Of a stretch of DNA of 63,608 bases, positions 54,978 through 63,512 are shown in pieces. The first letter of the stretch is position 1. Each line of letters starts with the position of its first letter. The DNA comes from Rhizobium sp. Root483D2 (lineage in GTDB: Bacteria > Pseudomonadota > Alphaproteobacteria > Rhizobiales > Rhizobiaceae). Position numbers and translations under genes: made by a program. Under the pieces are notes generated by a model. It made no database searches, was not told where the DNA came from, and saw nothing but the letters and a program-made list of their open reading frames with translations. The stretch covers positions 1-63,608 of the forward strand of contig NZ_LMFB01000032.1 in the NCBI RefSeq assembly GCF_001426685.1, written 5' to 3'.

Positions 54978-55241
54978 ATGCCTCCAATGCAATCAATCCA
55001 CCGCCCAGACGGCGATCCGACACTGGATAATGCTGTCGAAGCCATTCGGCCATCGTTTGACGATCTCGTTTCACTCGCCAACGTCCGCGTCGAGGCTGCG
55101 GCTGGGCCAGACATGCCGGAAGTATTTGTTGCGCTCGCTCGCAGGGCGGAAAGCATGGGGTGGACGTTGGACGTCGCAGAAGAGGCAATCCGTAAATTAG
55201 CGCATGAGCTTCTCGGCGCACGCGGTGCATTTCTCGATTAA
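54978..55241 (+). CDS. Small hypothetical protein
   Basis: 87 residues, acidic, mostly helical (FDDLVSLANVRVEAAAGPDM, VAEEAIRKLAHELLGARGAF). The start follows AGAGGA. A second ATG lies two codons in. There is no recognised domain. The codon use looks genuine. Confidence 0.5.
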   Translation: MPPMQSIHRPDGDPTLDNAVEAIRPSFDDLVSLANVRVEAAAGPDMPEVFVALARRAESMGWTLDVAEEAIRKLAHELLGARGAFLD

Positions 55242-55359
55242 ACTTGGATCGACGTTTTGGAGGACGGTTGCCAGTCTATTTCTTCCCTGTAAAACATGAG
55301 GAAAGTCTGGATGAAGGTCTTAGCAGCAGCTCATGTCGCAAGACGCATTGGGTCGGTCG

Positions 55360-55797
55360 TCATGGTGAGTTGTGTTTCGCTAGGAGTTTCAAGGTCCGCG
55401 CGTCCGCATTCCCGTCAAAATAGCGCTCGATCGCTGTCCGGAACGGTTGTGGGTCGTTGGCCGTCTCCTGAAACAGCGTCATCGACGAATGTAATTTTAG
55501 ATCGTCGGGAGAGCCGAAAATCTCGTTGGCTGTGCGATTGTGCACGGTGTTAATCGTGGTGGTGCACTTGAGAATACGATCACCGAGCAATGGGTGGGCA
55601 AGGTAAGCATGGGCCTCGTCGAGCCCGGAAATTGCAAACCGGTGCGCAGTTGGAGAGTGGCCGAGGCCAGCAAGCTGGGGGAAGATGAAACACATCCAGT
55701 GGCTTCGTTTACGGCCCTGCTTCAGCTCTCCAAGCGCAGTGTCATACACGGGACCCTGCGCCTCGATGAAGCGTAAGAGGTTATAGGGGTCGCTCAT
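55360..55797 (-). CDS. DUF1810 family protein
   Basis: 145 residues, typical length. The N-terminus has YNLLRFIEAQGPVYDTALGE, then SHWMCFIFPQLAGLGHSPTA, LLGDRILKCTTTINTV and IFGSPDDLKLHSSMTLF, all standard for DUF1810 (a YbiA-neighbour-like fold of unknown function). ATG 55797 is chosen because GGAG lies eight bases before it. GTG three codons earlier is possible. Confidence 0.88.
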   Translation of the reverse strand: MSDPYNLLRFIEAQGPVYDTALGELKQGRKRSHWMCFIFPQLAGLGHSPTAHRFAISGLDEAHAYLAHPLLGDRILKCTTTINTVHNRTANEIFGSPDDLKLHSSMTLFQETANDPQPFRTAIERYFDGNADARTLKLLAKHNSP

Positions 55798-56093
55798 ATG
55801 ATGCACTCCAATTCAGGAAAGCCGTGCTTCGGTCCGTCTCCAGATTTAACTATGTCTGATTTGAAAACTAAAGGCGCCTTAACTTCTGAAGCGATCACGG
55901 AATCGGGGAACGTTTCAGCGAATTCGGCTCGTTTGTATGATTTGAAAGCGGTCATCTCGAAAATACACTCTCGGCTACGTTGGCTGGCGCGAAAATCGCC
56001 GGATCTCGTAGTGGGCGGCCTCGTTCTAACGATGACGAACACCGCGGAGGACGAGTTTTCGTTTTGACTCCATAAACTGTTGCCCAGGCACCG

Positions 56094-56119
56094 GGAACAA
56101 CGACGGTGATTGGAACGTT
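56094..56119 (+). promoter_or_regulatory. EcfG-type promoter of the DUF3072 gene
   Basis: GGAAC (56094-56098), 17 bases, CGTT (56116-56119), 22 bases before the DUF3072 start. It is one of the two best matches to the stress-sigma consensus in the window. Confidence 0.6.
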
Positions 56120-56141
56120 TGCTGAAATTCAGGAGATCATT

Positions 56142-56357
56142 ATGACTGACAACCCGAAAACCGACACATCGTCCAACACGCAGAAAGACCCGGATGAGTG
56201 GGTCAGCGGAAATGAGCCGATGACCGGTGCACAGCGCTCATATCTGAAAACTCTATCAGAGCAGGCCCACCAGCCTGAGGTTTACGCCGATGACTTAAGC
56301 AAGGCTGAAGCTTCCAAACGCATTGACGAGTTCAAAAAATCGCTCGAATTGGAATGA
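56142..56357 (+). CDS. DUF3072 small protein
   Basis: 71 residues. WVSGNEPMTGAQRSYLKTLS and LSKAEASKRIDEFKKSLELE define DUF3072, a helical domain of unknown function seen in stress regulons. ATG 56142 follows AGGAG. A matching EcfG-type promoter lies directly upstream. Confidence 0.82.
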   Translation: MTDNPKTDTSSNTQKDPDEWVSGNEPMTGAQRSYLKTLSEQAHQPEVYADDLSKAEASKRIDEFKKSLELE

Positions 56358-56398
56358 TGTGCTGCCGTTCACTAATGAGATGAGCTTCTGACACTGCG

Positions 56399-56510
56399 GC
56401 ACGATCGACATCGAAAAATTCGTGCCGCGTGGCAGCATCGAATTGATCTATATCGGAACATCGTGCTACCTCACCGCAAACGACAAAATCGGCGACAAAG
56501 CTTTCGCTTT
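56399..56510 (+). pseudogene. Internal fragment of a ku gene
   Basis: One uninterrupted frame reads TIDIEKFVPRGSIELIYIGT then SCYLTANDKIGDKAFAL, matching the second Ku (TIDIEKFVPRGSIEWIYLET, PYYLTANDKMGDEAFAV) residue for residue except about eight. The match starts and ends abruptly. At DNA level the two are very similar over ~110 bases, so this is either a copied piece of the ku at 48.8 kb or the last relic of a third ku. Confidence 0.85.
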
Positions 56511-56536
56511 GAGCCGCAGACCCGTCGGCTTGTCAC

Positions 56537-57328
56537 TTAGTCGTTAACGCTACTAAGGGCTGCCATCTTGGCATGCTGCTCGGCAAGAATATTGGCTGGT
56601 GTCACGTTCGCCATCACCGATTGGAGCTTGGTCTTCCAGCCTGCCACGACGTAACCCTCGTCGTTCATAAGAGCTTTGAACCCGGCCTTCGCGACGTCAG
56701 CCGGATCGTCCTCTGCTTGGCCGACCTCCGTATCGAGCATGTCGGCGCGCTCGAAAAACTTGGTCTGTGTCGGACCTGGCATGAGGCATGTGACCGTGAC
56801 GCCTGTGTCCTTGAGTTCGTAACGGAGGGCGAACGAGAACGAATTCAAAAACGCCTTCGTACCGTTGTAGATGGCTTGGTAGATCCCGGGAATAAACCCT
56901 GCGATCGATCCTGTGACCAGGATTTTGCCATGGCCCCGCGACCGCATCTGATTTGCGATCGTATGAATGAGCGATACCGTGCCGATCACGTTGGTGTTGA
57001 CGACATATAGGGCTTCATCGAGATCCTGATCGAGGAACCCCTTTCCGAGCCCCCGTCCCGCGTTGGCAAGCAAGAGGTCGACGGGTTGGCCATTATCGGC
57101 GACGAACCGTGCGAAGTCCCTCGCGCCCTCCGTGGTGGAAAGATCGACCCGCATTGCGTCAACGGTCACGCCAATCGACCGCAGGATATCGGCCGCCACA
57201 TCGATCTGGTCTTCGTCCGCGGCGATGATGAGGTCATAGCCCTCGCCAGCCGCTATTTTGGCCAGTTCGAGACCGATTCCAGACGACGCACCGGTGACCA
57301 CCGCGAGTTTGTTGGAAGCTTCTGGCAT
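56537..57328 (-). CDS. SDR-family oxidoreductase
   Basis: 263 residues. TGASSGIGLELAKIA, LLANAGRGLGKG (NAG motif), YNGTKAFLNSF with the catalytic Tyr and Lys, then a C-terminal extension. It is DltE/YqjQ-like. It follows the zinc alcohol dehydrogenase by 13 bases on the same strand and is probably co-transcribed. Confidence 0.9.
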   Translation of the reverse strand: MPEASNKLAVVTGASSGIGLELAKIAAGEGYDLIIAADEDQIDVAADILRSIGVTVDAMRVDLSTTEGARDFARFVADNGQPVDLLLANAGRGLGKGFLDQDLDEALYVVNTNVIGTVSLIHTIANQMRSRGHGKILVTGSIAGFIPGIYQAIYNGTKAFLNSFSFALRYELKDTGVTVTCLMPGPTQTKFFERADMLDTEVGQAEDDPADVAKAGFKALMNDEGYVVAGWKTKLQSVMANVTPANILAEQHAKMAALSSVND

Positions 57329-57341
57329 GTCGTCGCTCTTG

Positions 57342-58511
57342 TTATGGTTTAAGAACGACTTTCACGCAGCGGTCCTTCTTTTCGAGGAAAGTCTTGTAGA
57401 GTTCTGGGCCGTCTTCCAGGCTTCCCGTATGGGTGATGATGAAGGAGGGATCGATCTCGCCCTTCTGGATACGCTCCATCAACAGTGGCAGGTAATGCTG
57501 GACCGGGGTCTGGGCCATCTTGAAGGTCAGGCCACGATTGATCGCGGAACCCATCGGAATTTTGTCCAGAAAACCGCCGTAGACGCCGACGATGGAAACC
57601 GTGCCGAAATTCCGGCAGCAATGAATGGCTTGCCTGAGAACGTGCGGTCGGTCAGTGCCCATGAATGTCGCGACCTTGATGCGGTCGAGCCGCGCGTCCC
57701 AGCTTGCAGAAGGATCGGATTCCGTGCCGACGGCGTCGATGCAGGCATCTGCCCCGCGACCGTTGGTCAGTTCCATGATCCTGTCGTAGATATCCTTATC
57801 CATGTAATCGAGAGTGATCGCGCCGGATTTCTCGGCAAGCGCAAGGCGTTCGGGAACCGTATCGATGGCGATCACGCGTTCCGCGCCAAGGATGAAAGCC
57901 GACTTGATCGCCATCTGGCCCACAGGACCGCATCCCCAGATGGCGATTGTGTCACCAGGCTGGATGTTGCAGAAATCGGCGGCCATGTAGCCTGTCGGGA
58001 AAATGTCCGAAAGAAACAATACCTGCTCGTCGGACAGGCCGTCTGGTACCTTGATCGGGCCGACATCAGCGTAAGGGACACGGAGGTACTCGGCCTGGCC
58101 GCCGCTGTAGCCACCGAGCAGATGTGTGTAGCCAAACAGGCCCGCAGGCGAGTTGCCCCACATTTTCTTGACCTTTTCAGGCTTTGGATTGGACCGCTCG
58201 CAACCTGAGAAGTAGCCGCGTTTGCAGAAGAAGCATTCGCCGCAGGCGATGGTGAATGGAACGACCACCCGGTCGCCGACCCTGAGCTTCTTGTTGTCCC
58301 TGCCGACCTCGACGACCTCCCCCATGGTCTCGTGGCCCATAATGTCGCCACTGTGCATGTCCGGCATCACGCCGTTGTAGAGGTGCAGGTCCGATCCGCA
58401 GATAGCGCAGGCCGTTACCTTGATGATGGCATCGCGTCCGTCCTCGATCACCGGGTCAGGAACGCTATCGCAGCGGATGTCGTGCTTGCCGTGCCAGGTC
58501 AGTGCTTTCAT
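57342..58511 (-). CDS. Zinc-dependent alcohol dehydrogenase (formaldehyde dehydrogenase-like)
   Basis: 389 residues. Catalytic Zn site: Cys in [14 protein letters not shown] near 38 and His-Glu in [16 protein letters not shown] near 60. Structural Zn cysteines: [15 protein letters not shown]. Rossmann: [20 protein letters not shown] near 190. It is the long-loop class near glutathione-independent formaldehyde dehydrogenases, as annotated in many rhizobia, though the actual substrate may be another alcohol. The start follows GAGGAGC. It is often found with stress genes, as here. Confidence 0.9.
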   Translation of the reverse strand: MKALTWHGKHDIRCDSVPDPVIEDGRDAIIKVTACAICGSDLHLYNGVMPDMHSGDIMGHETMGEVVEVGRDNKKLRVGDRVVVPFTIACGECFFCKRGYFSGCERSNPKPEKVKKMWGNSPAGLFGYTHLLGGYSGGQAEYLRVPYADVGPIKVPDGLSDEQVLFLSDIFPTGYMAADFCNIQPGDTIAIWGCGPVGQMAIKSAFILGAERVIAIDTVPERLALAEKSGAITLDYMDKDIYDRIMELTNGRGADACIDAVGTESDPSASWDARLDRIKVATFMGTDRPHVLRQAIHCCRNFGTVSIVGVYGGFLDKIPMGSAINRGLTFKMAQTPVQHYLPLLMERIQKGEIDPSFIITHTGSLEDGPELYKTFLEKKDRCVKVVLKP

Positions 58512-58615
58512 CGGGTGCTCCTCAAACTCTAAAAAAGAAAAGACTGCTTGAACCGCTAGCTCTCGGTGTTGCGAACTCCATGTTCGGCTCGATCACGCGA
58601 GGGACCGAATCAAGA

Positions 58616-59164
58616 TTACGGCTGCTCGGCAATCAGCATCTTCACGTGTCCGAGGTGGGTCTCCAGGCTGGGAAGTGTTTCCTTGGCAAAGCCGACCAAG
58701 GACTGGTCGTCCCCTGAACCGGCATAGGTCCGGAACAGACCGACCGCCTCCATATGAGCCTGCGCCTGAATGTCGAGATAGAGCATGTCAAAGTCTTTTC
58801 CCCTCGCCGCCTGAAGCTGGTCGAGCATCTTCTGGTGCTTAGGTGCGAGCTTCACAGGCTCGGCAGGCGCACTATCCTTGGCTTCGAGCGTCGCTTTGAG
58901 CTTGTCACCAGCTTTCCGGTGATCGGCAATGATCATGTCGGCCGCCGATTTGATTCCGGCTTGATCGGCGTTCTGTTTGGCAAGCTCGCTGGAGCGGATC
59001 TCGAACTCGTTAGCGCTCGTAACGGTCTTGACGAAGGTCGGCTTGTCCATAGCCATCATCGGAGCGGCGTCTCCGGCGGGCTTCGGTTTCATCTCCTGCG
59101 CCATCAGGGGCTGGACGGTAAGCGCCACGGAAAACGCTACAACGGAGAGGTTTGAAAATTTCAT
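58616..59164 (-). CDS. Exported DUF4142 (ferritin-like) protein
   Basis: 182 residues with a signal peptide ending near LMAQ-EMKP. DUF4142 features are FVKTVTSANEFEIRSSELAK, ADMIIADHRKAGDKL, HQKMLDQLQAARGKDFDMLY and AHMEAVGLFRTYAGSG. It is a four-helix bundle located in the periplasm. ATG 59164 follows AAGGAG. It is last in a three-gene envelope operon after the hydrolase and the dehydrogenase-PEBP fusion. Confidence 0.88.
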   Translation of the reverse strand: MKFSNLSVVAFSVALTVQPLMAQEMKPKPAGDAAPMMAMDKPTFVKTVTSANEFEIRSSELAKQNADQAGIKSAADMIIADHRKAGDKLKATLEAKDSAPAEPVKLAPKHQKMLDQLQAARGKDFDMLYLDIQAQAHMEAVGLFRTYAGSGDDQSLVGFAKETLPSLETHLGHVKMLIAEQP

Positions 59165-59186
59165 CGATGCGCTCCTTGGCGGGTGA

Positions 59187-60236
59187 TCACTTGCTTTTGG
59201 CGAAGGCTTTGGCGAGATCGGCATTGGCGGCGTCGACAGCCATTTTGGCCGTGTCGAGTACCTTGGCCATGCCGAAGAATTCATGCGTGACGCCATCGAC
59301 GTTGATGAGGTTCACCGCCACGCCCGCTGCCTTCATCTTGTCGGCATAGGCCTGGCCCTCGGAACGCAAGGGGTCGATCTGTGCTGTGACCACGGTTGCA
59401 CCCGGTAGCCCGCTCAGATCACTTCTGCCGACGAGGTTGATCCTTGGGTCCGATGTCTGTTTCTTGGATTTGAAGACATTCGCCACGAACCATTCCATGT
59501 CCGCTTTGCCCAGTGGCGCGGCGTTGGCGTTTTCCTGGTAGGATGGCGTGTTCATGTCGTTGCCGGCAATCGGATACACCAGAAGCTGGTGAACCGGCAT
59601 GGTCGTTTTCTTCTCTTTCGCTATCAGCGCCACGTTGGCCGCAAGATTGGCACCAGCGCTCTCGCCCGCAACCGCGATCCGGCTTGCGTCACCGTTCAGT
59701 GTGTGAATGTTTTCGACAGTCCATGTATAGGCCGCCCATGCATCGTCGTGCTGCGCCGGGAACTTGCTTTCCGGCGCATGGTGATAGTCGGCCGATACTA
59801 CGATTGCCTTGGCGCCAAGCGCAAGAGCACGTGGCGTCGCGTCATAGGTGTTGATGTCTGCGACCACCCAGCCGCCGCCGTGGAAATAGAGCACGACCGG
59901 GAAAGGTCCCTTACCTTCCGGGATATAGACCCGTGCCGGCAGCGCTCCGGCGGCAGTGGGAATAGCGATATCTTTGGTCGCCACCTTCGCCTCGGGCAAA
60001 GGCGAGATCTTCTTGTCACGCTGCACGGTGCGCGCAGCATCGGCAGCGCTCGCTTGCGTGCGGGCGTCCGGGACACTCAAAGTGTGCAGCGGCTTGGCAT
60101 CGAGGGCCTTCATGGCATCGAGCACAACCTGCATCTGCGGATCTGGCTGAGCTTGTTGAGCTTGGACACCTGCTACAGAAGACAGGAGAACAACGGCGAG
60201 GCCCGCGGCCCGAAGTTTCGTCTTGATCTTGAGCAT
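59187..60236 (-). CDS. Exported alpha/beta hydrolase-3 family esterase
   Basis: 349 residues, signal peptide ending near VQA-QQAQ. Hormone-sensitive-lipase class motifs: HGGGW near 118, the nucleophile elbow VAGESAGANLAANV near 190, the acid in TAQIDPLRSEG near 295 and His in DGVTHEFFGM near 325. It hydrolyses small acyl esters. The start at 60236 follows AAGGAAAA. It is the middle gene of the envelope operon. Confidence 0.9.
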   Translation of the reverse strand: MLKIKTKLRAAGLAVVLLSSVAGVQAQQAQPDPQMQVVLDAMKALDAKPLHTLSVPDARTQASAADAARTVQRDKKISPLPEAKVATKDIAIPTAAGALPARVYIPEGKGPFPVVLYFHGGGWVVADINTYDATPRALALGAKAIVVSADYHHAPESKFPAQHDDAWAAYTWTVENIHTLNGDASRIAVAGESAGANLAANVALIAKEKKTTMPVHQLLVYPIAGNDMNTPSYQENANAAPLGKADMEWFVANVFKSKKQTSDPRINLVGRSDLSGLPGATVVTAQIDPLRSEGQAYADKMKAAGVAVNLINVDGVTHEFFGMAKVLDTAKMAVDAANADLAKAFAKSK

Positions 60237-60274
60237 GGGTTTTCCTTGCAAAGGCATGATTGGGGAGGAGCCGG

Positions 60275-62068
60275 TTACTGCTTCGGCGACTCGATCTTTT
60301 GCTGATAGAGGCCAACCAGCTCGCCCTTGGCAATCACATGCCCGGAAGCGGCAGCGAGAAACGCATCACGGTCGGACGTTGGTGGGATGTCCAGCATCTG
60401 GTCCAATGCCAGGATCTGGAAATGATAATGGTGCGCGGGATCCCCTACCGGAGGCTTCGGTCCGAAATATCCATGGGTCCCGGAGCTGTTGCGACCCTGC
60501 AGGACGCCTTCGGGCTCGACAAGACGCAACTGCTCCTGGAGACCCTCTGGAAGGCTGGTCACAGTCCCGGGGATATTCCACGCGACCCAGTGCACGAACG
60601 GCTTGATCGGCTTGGAGTCCGGATCTTCCATGACAATCGCGTAGGACACGGCGCCCGGGACCGCGTTCCAGCGCAATGCTGGCGATACACCGTCAGCATA
60701 TTCGCTTTGCTTCATGGGAATGGCGCCGTTCGTAGCAAAGTCGCTCGACGATACATTGAGGGCACGCTTGGCATCCGTCTCAGGCCGATCCTTGGCAAGC
60801 GGGACACCGACGCCCCTTGCAGCCTGCGCTTCCATGACGCCTGCAGGCGCCGCCTTCTGCTCCGTCACCTTCTGGGCGGTCCCTGTATAAGCGACGCGAT
60901 AGATCACGCCATTTGTATCATCCGCCATCAGCAGTGATCCGTCCTTGGCGACAGCAAGGCCGACCGGACGGGCAAAATGCGTCTTGCCGCCATCGGTCAG
61001 GAAACCGGTGAGAAACGGCTCGATCGATTTCGGCTGACCGTTTTCGAAACGGATACGAACAATTTCGTAACCTGACGCCGGATTGCGGTTCCAGGAGCCG
61101 CGCATCGTGGCAAAGGCGTCGCCTGCATATTCGGCAGGGAATGACGTACCGCTATAGAAATTCATCTGCATGGGGGCGGCGTGCGCGGTGTAACCCAGCA
61201 CCATCGGCACGCTCTGGTCACGCCACTGCTGCTTCGTCAGTCCCCCGACAGGCGTTGACTGCGGATAAATATCACCCTTGCCATAGACATGTGGCCAGCC
61301 GTACTGCTTGCCCTGTTCGAGTTTGTTGAGCTCTTCCAGCTGTACTTCGTCGCCGAGAAGATCGATGCCATGATCGAGACCCCATAGTTCCCCAGTCTGG
61401 CGGTTCCAGTCGAACCCAATCGTGTTGCGCAGCCCGGATGCGAAGATCGTGCGACTTTTACCGTCGGGCGTGGCGCGCAGGACAGTGGCGTTCTCGGCAT
61501 TGCTTTCGTTGCATGCATTGCAGGTCGAACCGACGCTGATATAGAGCATGCCGTCGGGACCAAATGCCATGACCCGGTTCGGATGCTGTCCAGAGTCCGG
61601 AAGGTCGCCGATGATCATCTCGAGCGGTCCGAGTGTACCGTCCTGCTTGATGTCAGCGACAAACACTTCTTTCACGGTGACGAGATAGAGCTTGTTGTCC
61701 TTGATCGCCAGACCATGAGCCTGGGCACGGGAGACGACCTGCATTGGTGCCTTGTCGGCCTTGCCGTCGCCGTCCTCATCCTTCAGCAACAGGACGTCGC
61801 CTTCCTCGCGGCGGCTGACATAGACGAAGCCTTGATCCGAGACGGCTATGATGCGGCTGTTGCCAAGTCCTTGCGCAAACGGCTCGACAGAAAACCCTTC
61901 CGGCACCTTCAGCTGACTAATCCGGTCGCTCGTCGCGGGCAGCTTATTCGGTTTGAAGACGTTGGTGGTGATCTGGACTTCCGTACCGTCGCCCTGTTGA
62001 GCCGAAGCTTGGGGGGACATTGACAATATAACCGCGATGGCAGCAGAGCCGAGAAGTCCAGTTTTCAT
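60275..62068 (-). CDS. PQQ-type sugar (sorbosone) dehydrogenase fused to a PEBP/YbhB domain
   Basis: 597 residues, signal peptide cleaved near ASAQ-QGDG. Residues ~50-410 are a six-bladed propeller of the glucose/sorbosone dehydrogenase family: PEGFSVEPFAQGLGNSRIIA, MLYISVGSTCNACNES, GLRNTIGFDWNRQTGELWGL, DGGKTHFARPVGLAV. Residues ~440-597 are a complete phosphatidylethanolamine-binding-protein domain: GVSPALRWNAVPGAVSYAIV then EDPD, FVHWVAWNIP, HGYFGPKPPVGDPAHHYHFQ. An uncommon fusion joined by a Pro/Ala-rich linker. A stress-type promoter precedes it. It acts in the periplasm. Confidence 0.9.
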   Translation of the reverse strand: MKTGLLGSAAIAVILSMSPQASAQQGDGTEVQITTNVFKPNKLPATSDRISQLKVPEGFSVEPFAQGLGNSRIIAVSDQGFVYVSRREEGDVLLLKDEDGDGKADKAPMQVVSRAQAHGLAIKDNKLYLVTVKEVFVADIKQDGTLGPLEMIIGDLPDSGQHPNRVMAFGPDGMLYISVGSTCNACNESNAENATVLRATPDGKSRTIFASGLRNTIGFDWNRQTGELWGLDHGIDLLGDEVQLEELNKLEQGKQYGWPHVYGKGDIYPQSTPVGGLTKQQWRDQSVPMVLGYTAHAAPMQMNFYSGTSFPAEYAGDAFATMRGSWNRNPASGYEIVRIRFENGQPKSIEPFLTGFLTDGGKTHFARPVGLAVAKDGSLLMADDTNGVIYRVAYTGTAQKVTEQKAAPAGVMEAQAARGVGVPLAKDRPETDAKRALNVSSSDFATNGAIPMKQSEYADGVSPALRWNAVPGAVSYAIVMEDPDSKPIKPFVHWVAWNIPGTVTSLPEGLQEQLRLVEPEGVLQGRNSSGTHGYFGPKPPVGDPAHHYHFQILALDQMLDIPPTSDRDAFLAAASGHVIAKGELVGLYQQKIESPKQ

Positions 62069-62097
62069 AAAAATTGCCTCCGTTAACTAAAGCGCGA

Positions 62098-62122
62098 AAC
62101 CTTCCCGCACATCATTTGTTCC
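62098..62122 (-). promoter_or_regulatory. EcfG-type promoter of the dehydrogenase-PEBP operon
   Basis: Leftward: GGAAC (62122-62118), 17 bases, GTT (62100-62098), 29 bases before the start. It differs from the strict consensus only in G for C before GTT. Confidence 0.5.
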
Positions 62123-62176
62123 AGTTCAGGCACTCAACGGAGGGCAATTTCTGAATCATGATCATGCACGTGATCC

Positions 62177-62477
62177 TCAGCCTACAGCCATCTCGATTGC
62201 GCTTACTCTTAGCCCGAATACTGAGTTCCTCAGCCAGCCAGCAAGGTGGGCAGTGTTGCGTGCGAGTATAGAGACCATCGCCTCGACTTCTTCTGGCGTC
62301 TCGTCGAGATCGACGAAATACCAAGAGCCCATTGCTTTGCCCACCTGATAAAGCGACCGCGTTGGCGTGATTTGTGAAGCCAACGTCATTGAGCGCCTGG
62401 AATAACTGAGCAGAGAAAAGTTCGGAACTTTCGTCTGCTTTTTCAACTTCGTGACTAGAAATCATGGAAGGGAGCAA
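62177..62477 (-). pseudogene. Possible small gene split by a frameshift
   Basis: Two leftward frames each look coding in complementary halves. One reads ALNDVGFTNHANAVALSGGQ then SNG; the other continues as SWYFVDLDETPEEVEAMVSI then LARNTAHLAGWL. Joining them near 62340 by one base would give a single ~90-residue protein. I do not recognise the family. Confidence 0.35.
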
Positions 62478-62480
62478 GTC

Positions 62481-62816
62481 ATGACAGACCGTGCAAGTTT
62501 AATCAAAGAACGAGCCTATTCACTGTGGGAAACTGAAGGAAGCCCGGACGGTCGCCATGAGGATCATTGGGCTCAGGCCGAACGCGAGATTGACAGGGCC
62601 AACACTGGATCTTATGCGACAGACACTCCACGCCCACCTGAAATGGATTTAGAACCGATTCCCATGTCCGACCAAGTCGGCTCTGGTGAAGGGAAAGCCG
62701 TACCGCCGGCGCGAACAGGCCAAACTGCAAACATAAAAGGTCCCGTAGAAGGCGCAGGTCCTGATAACCCGGTTCATCATACGGGTCAGCAGCCTCTCGA
62801 TCCGCTGACAAAGTGA
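62481..62816 (+). CDS. DUF2934 small protein
   Basis: 111 residues. The DUF2934 segment is at the N-terminus (IKERAYSLWETEGSPDGRHE then DHWAQAEREI). It is followed by a disordered Pro/Gly-rich tail. This family is typical of Rhizobiales stress regions. The start follows GGAAGGGAG. The function is unknown. Confidence 0.87.
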   Translation: MTDRASLIKERAYSLWETEGSPDGRHEDHWAQAEREIDRANTGSYATDTPRPPEMDLEPIPMSDQVGSGEGKAVPPARTGQTANIKGPVEGAGPDNPVHHTGQQPLDPLTK

Positions 62817-63014
62817 GCGGTTTCTTTGTTAAAATTGTTTGTTAGCATGTCAATGAATGAGCCCTGGACGGTAGATCTCCACTTGCATACCTCAGTCGGG
62901 GACTGCGGTGTTTGTTTGGCGTCACCTGAACGTTAAAGCACGACTTAAAAGAGGGAGTTTGCATTTCTGGCGGCCTTGATGGCTTCGGACGCGCCTACTC
63001 TGCCGAATGGATTC

Positions 63015-63221
63015 TCACACAGTGGCAAAGCATGCCCCAGTTAAGCGCGTGCAGATATGAGCTAGCGTGTCGCTGCGGGTCAGTGTTTTCGTCGGATTCG
63101 GCACGGGCTGTTCATCGGGAAGCCAATCGGGCTCAGGCGCCTTGACGGGCACCGATGGCGGATCTCCGATGACTGGTACTTGATCTGCGCCGGGAACCGG
63201 CATGACTGGGGGAATGCTCAT
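63015..63221 (-). CDS. Small proline-rich hypothetical protein
   Basis: 68 residues, about one fifth proline (IPPVMPVPGADQVPVIGDPP, PDWLPDEQPVPNPTK). Similar Pro-rich mini-proteins are common in Rhizobium annotations without a known role. ATG 63221 follows AGGAGA. It is divergent from the 24-residue membrane protein. Confidence 0.62.
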   Translation of the reverse strand: MSIPPVMPVPGADQVPVIGDPPSVPVKAPEPDWLPDEQPVPNPTKTLTRSDTLAHICTRLTGACFATV

Positions 63222-63325
63222 ACGGTGTTCTCCTGAGCTCTAACACTAGGAAACCGACCACGGCCCACGTGCGTCCCCTGAGGTGAGCAAGCCCCTACCA
63301 GTCGATGGCGGATTTAGATCGCTAT

Positions 63326-63350
63326 GGAACCAAGTACTTGGCGCCGCGTT
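63326..63350 (+). promoter_or_regulatory. EcfG-type promoter of the mini membrane protein
   Basis: GGAAC (63326-63330), 16 bases, CGTT (63347-63350), 32 bases ahead of the start at 63383. It is a perfect match to the stress-sigma pattern. Confidence 0.6.
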
Positions 63351-63382
63351 CTCTTTTCTGTCTACACAGGGAGGAACCCGTC

Positions 63383-63457
63383 ATGAATCGCATCGTGTAT
63401 ATTGTTGGTTTGGTGGTCATCGTTATCGCAGTGCTCTCGTTCTTCGGCCTGCGTTGA
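63383..63457 (+). CDS. 24-residue single-helix membrane protein
   Basis: ATG after GGGAGGAACCCGTC. The product is almost one membrane helix: MNRIVYIVGLVVIVIAVLSF and then FGLR. It is framed by a perfect EcfG-type promoter upstream and a hairpin-T7 terminator downstream, so promoter, ribosome binding site, frame and terminator all agree. Small one-helix proteins like this are often stress-induced partners of membrane complexes. Its partner is unknown. Confidence 0.75.
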   Translation: MNRIVYIVGLVVIVIAVLSFFGLR

Positions 63458-63486
63458 TCAACGGCAAAATCCGGCTATTTCATTCT

Positions 63487-63512
63487 CGCAGCTAAAGCTG
63501 CGGCATTTTTTT
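63487..63512 (+). terminator. Rho-independent terminator of the mini-protein transcript
   Basis: CGCAGCT/AGCTGCG stem followed by GCATTTTTTT, 30 bases after the stop of the 24-residue gene. Confidence 0.75.

Noticed and set aside
55798..56067. Overlapping open frames on both strands (about 83-89 codons)
   Set aside because: Neither has a convincing ribosome binding site or recognisable domain, and each overlaps the other almost fully. The region also contains the promoter of the DUF1810 gene.
62847..62936. 29-codon frame containing VDLHLHTS, like the start of a PHP-domain phosphoesterase
   Set aside because: It is closed by TAA after 29 codons, has no ribosome binding site, and nothing PHP-like follows in other frames. 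The short match is probably chance.
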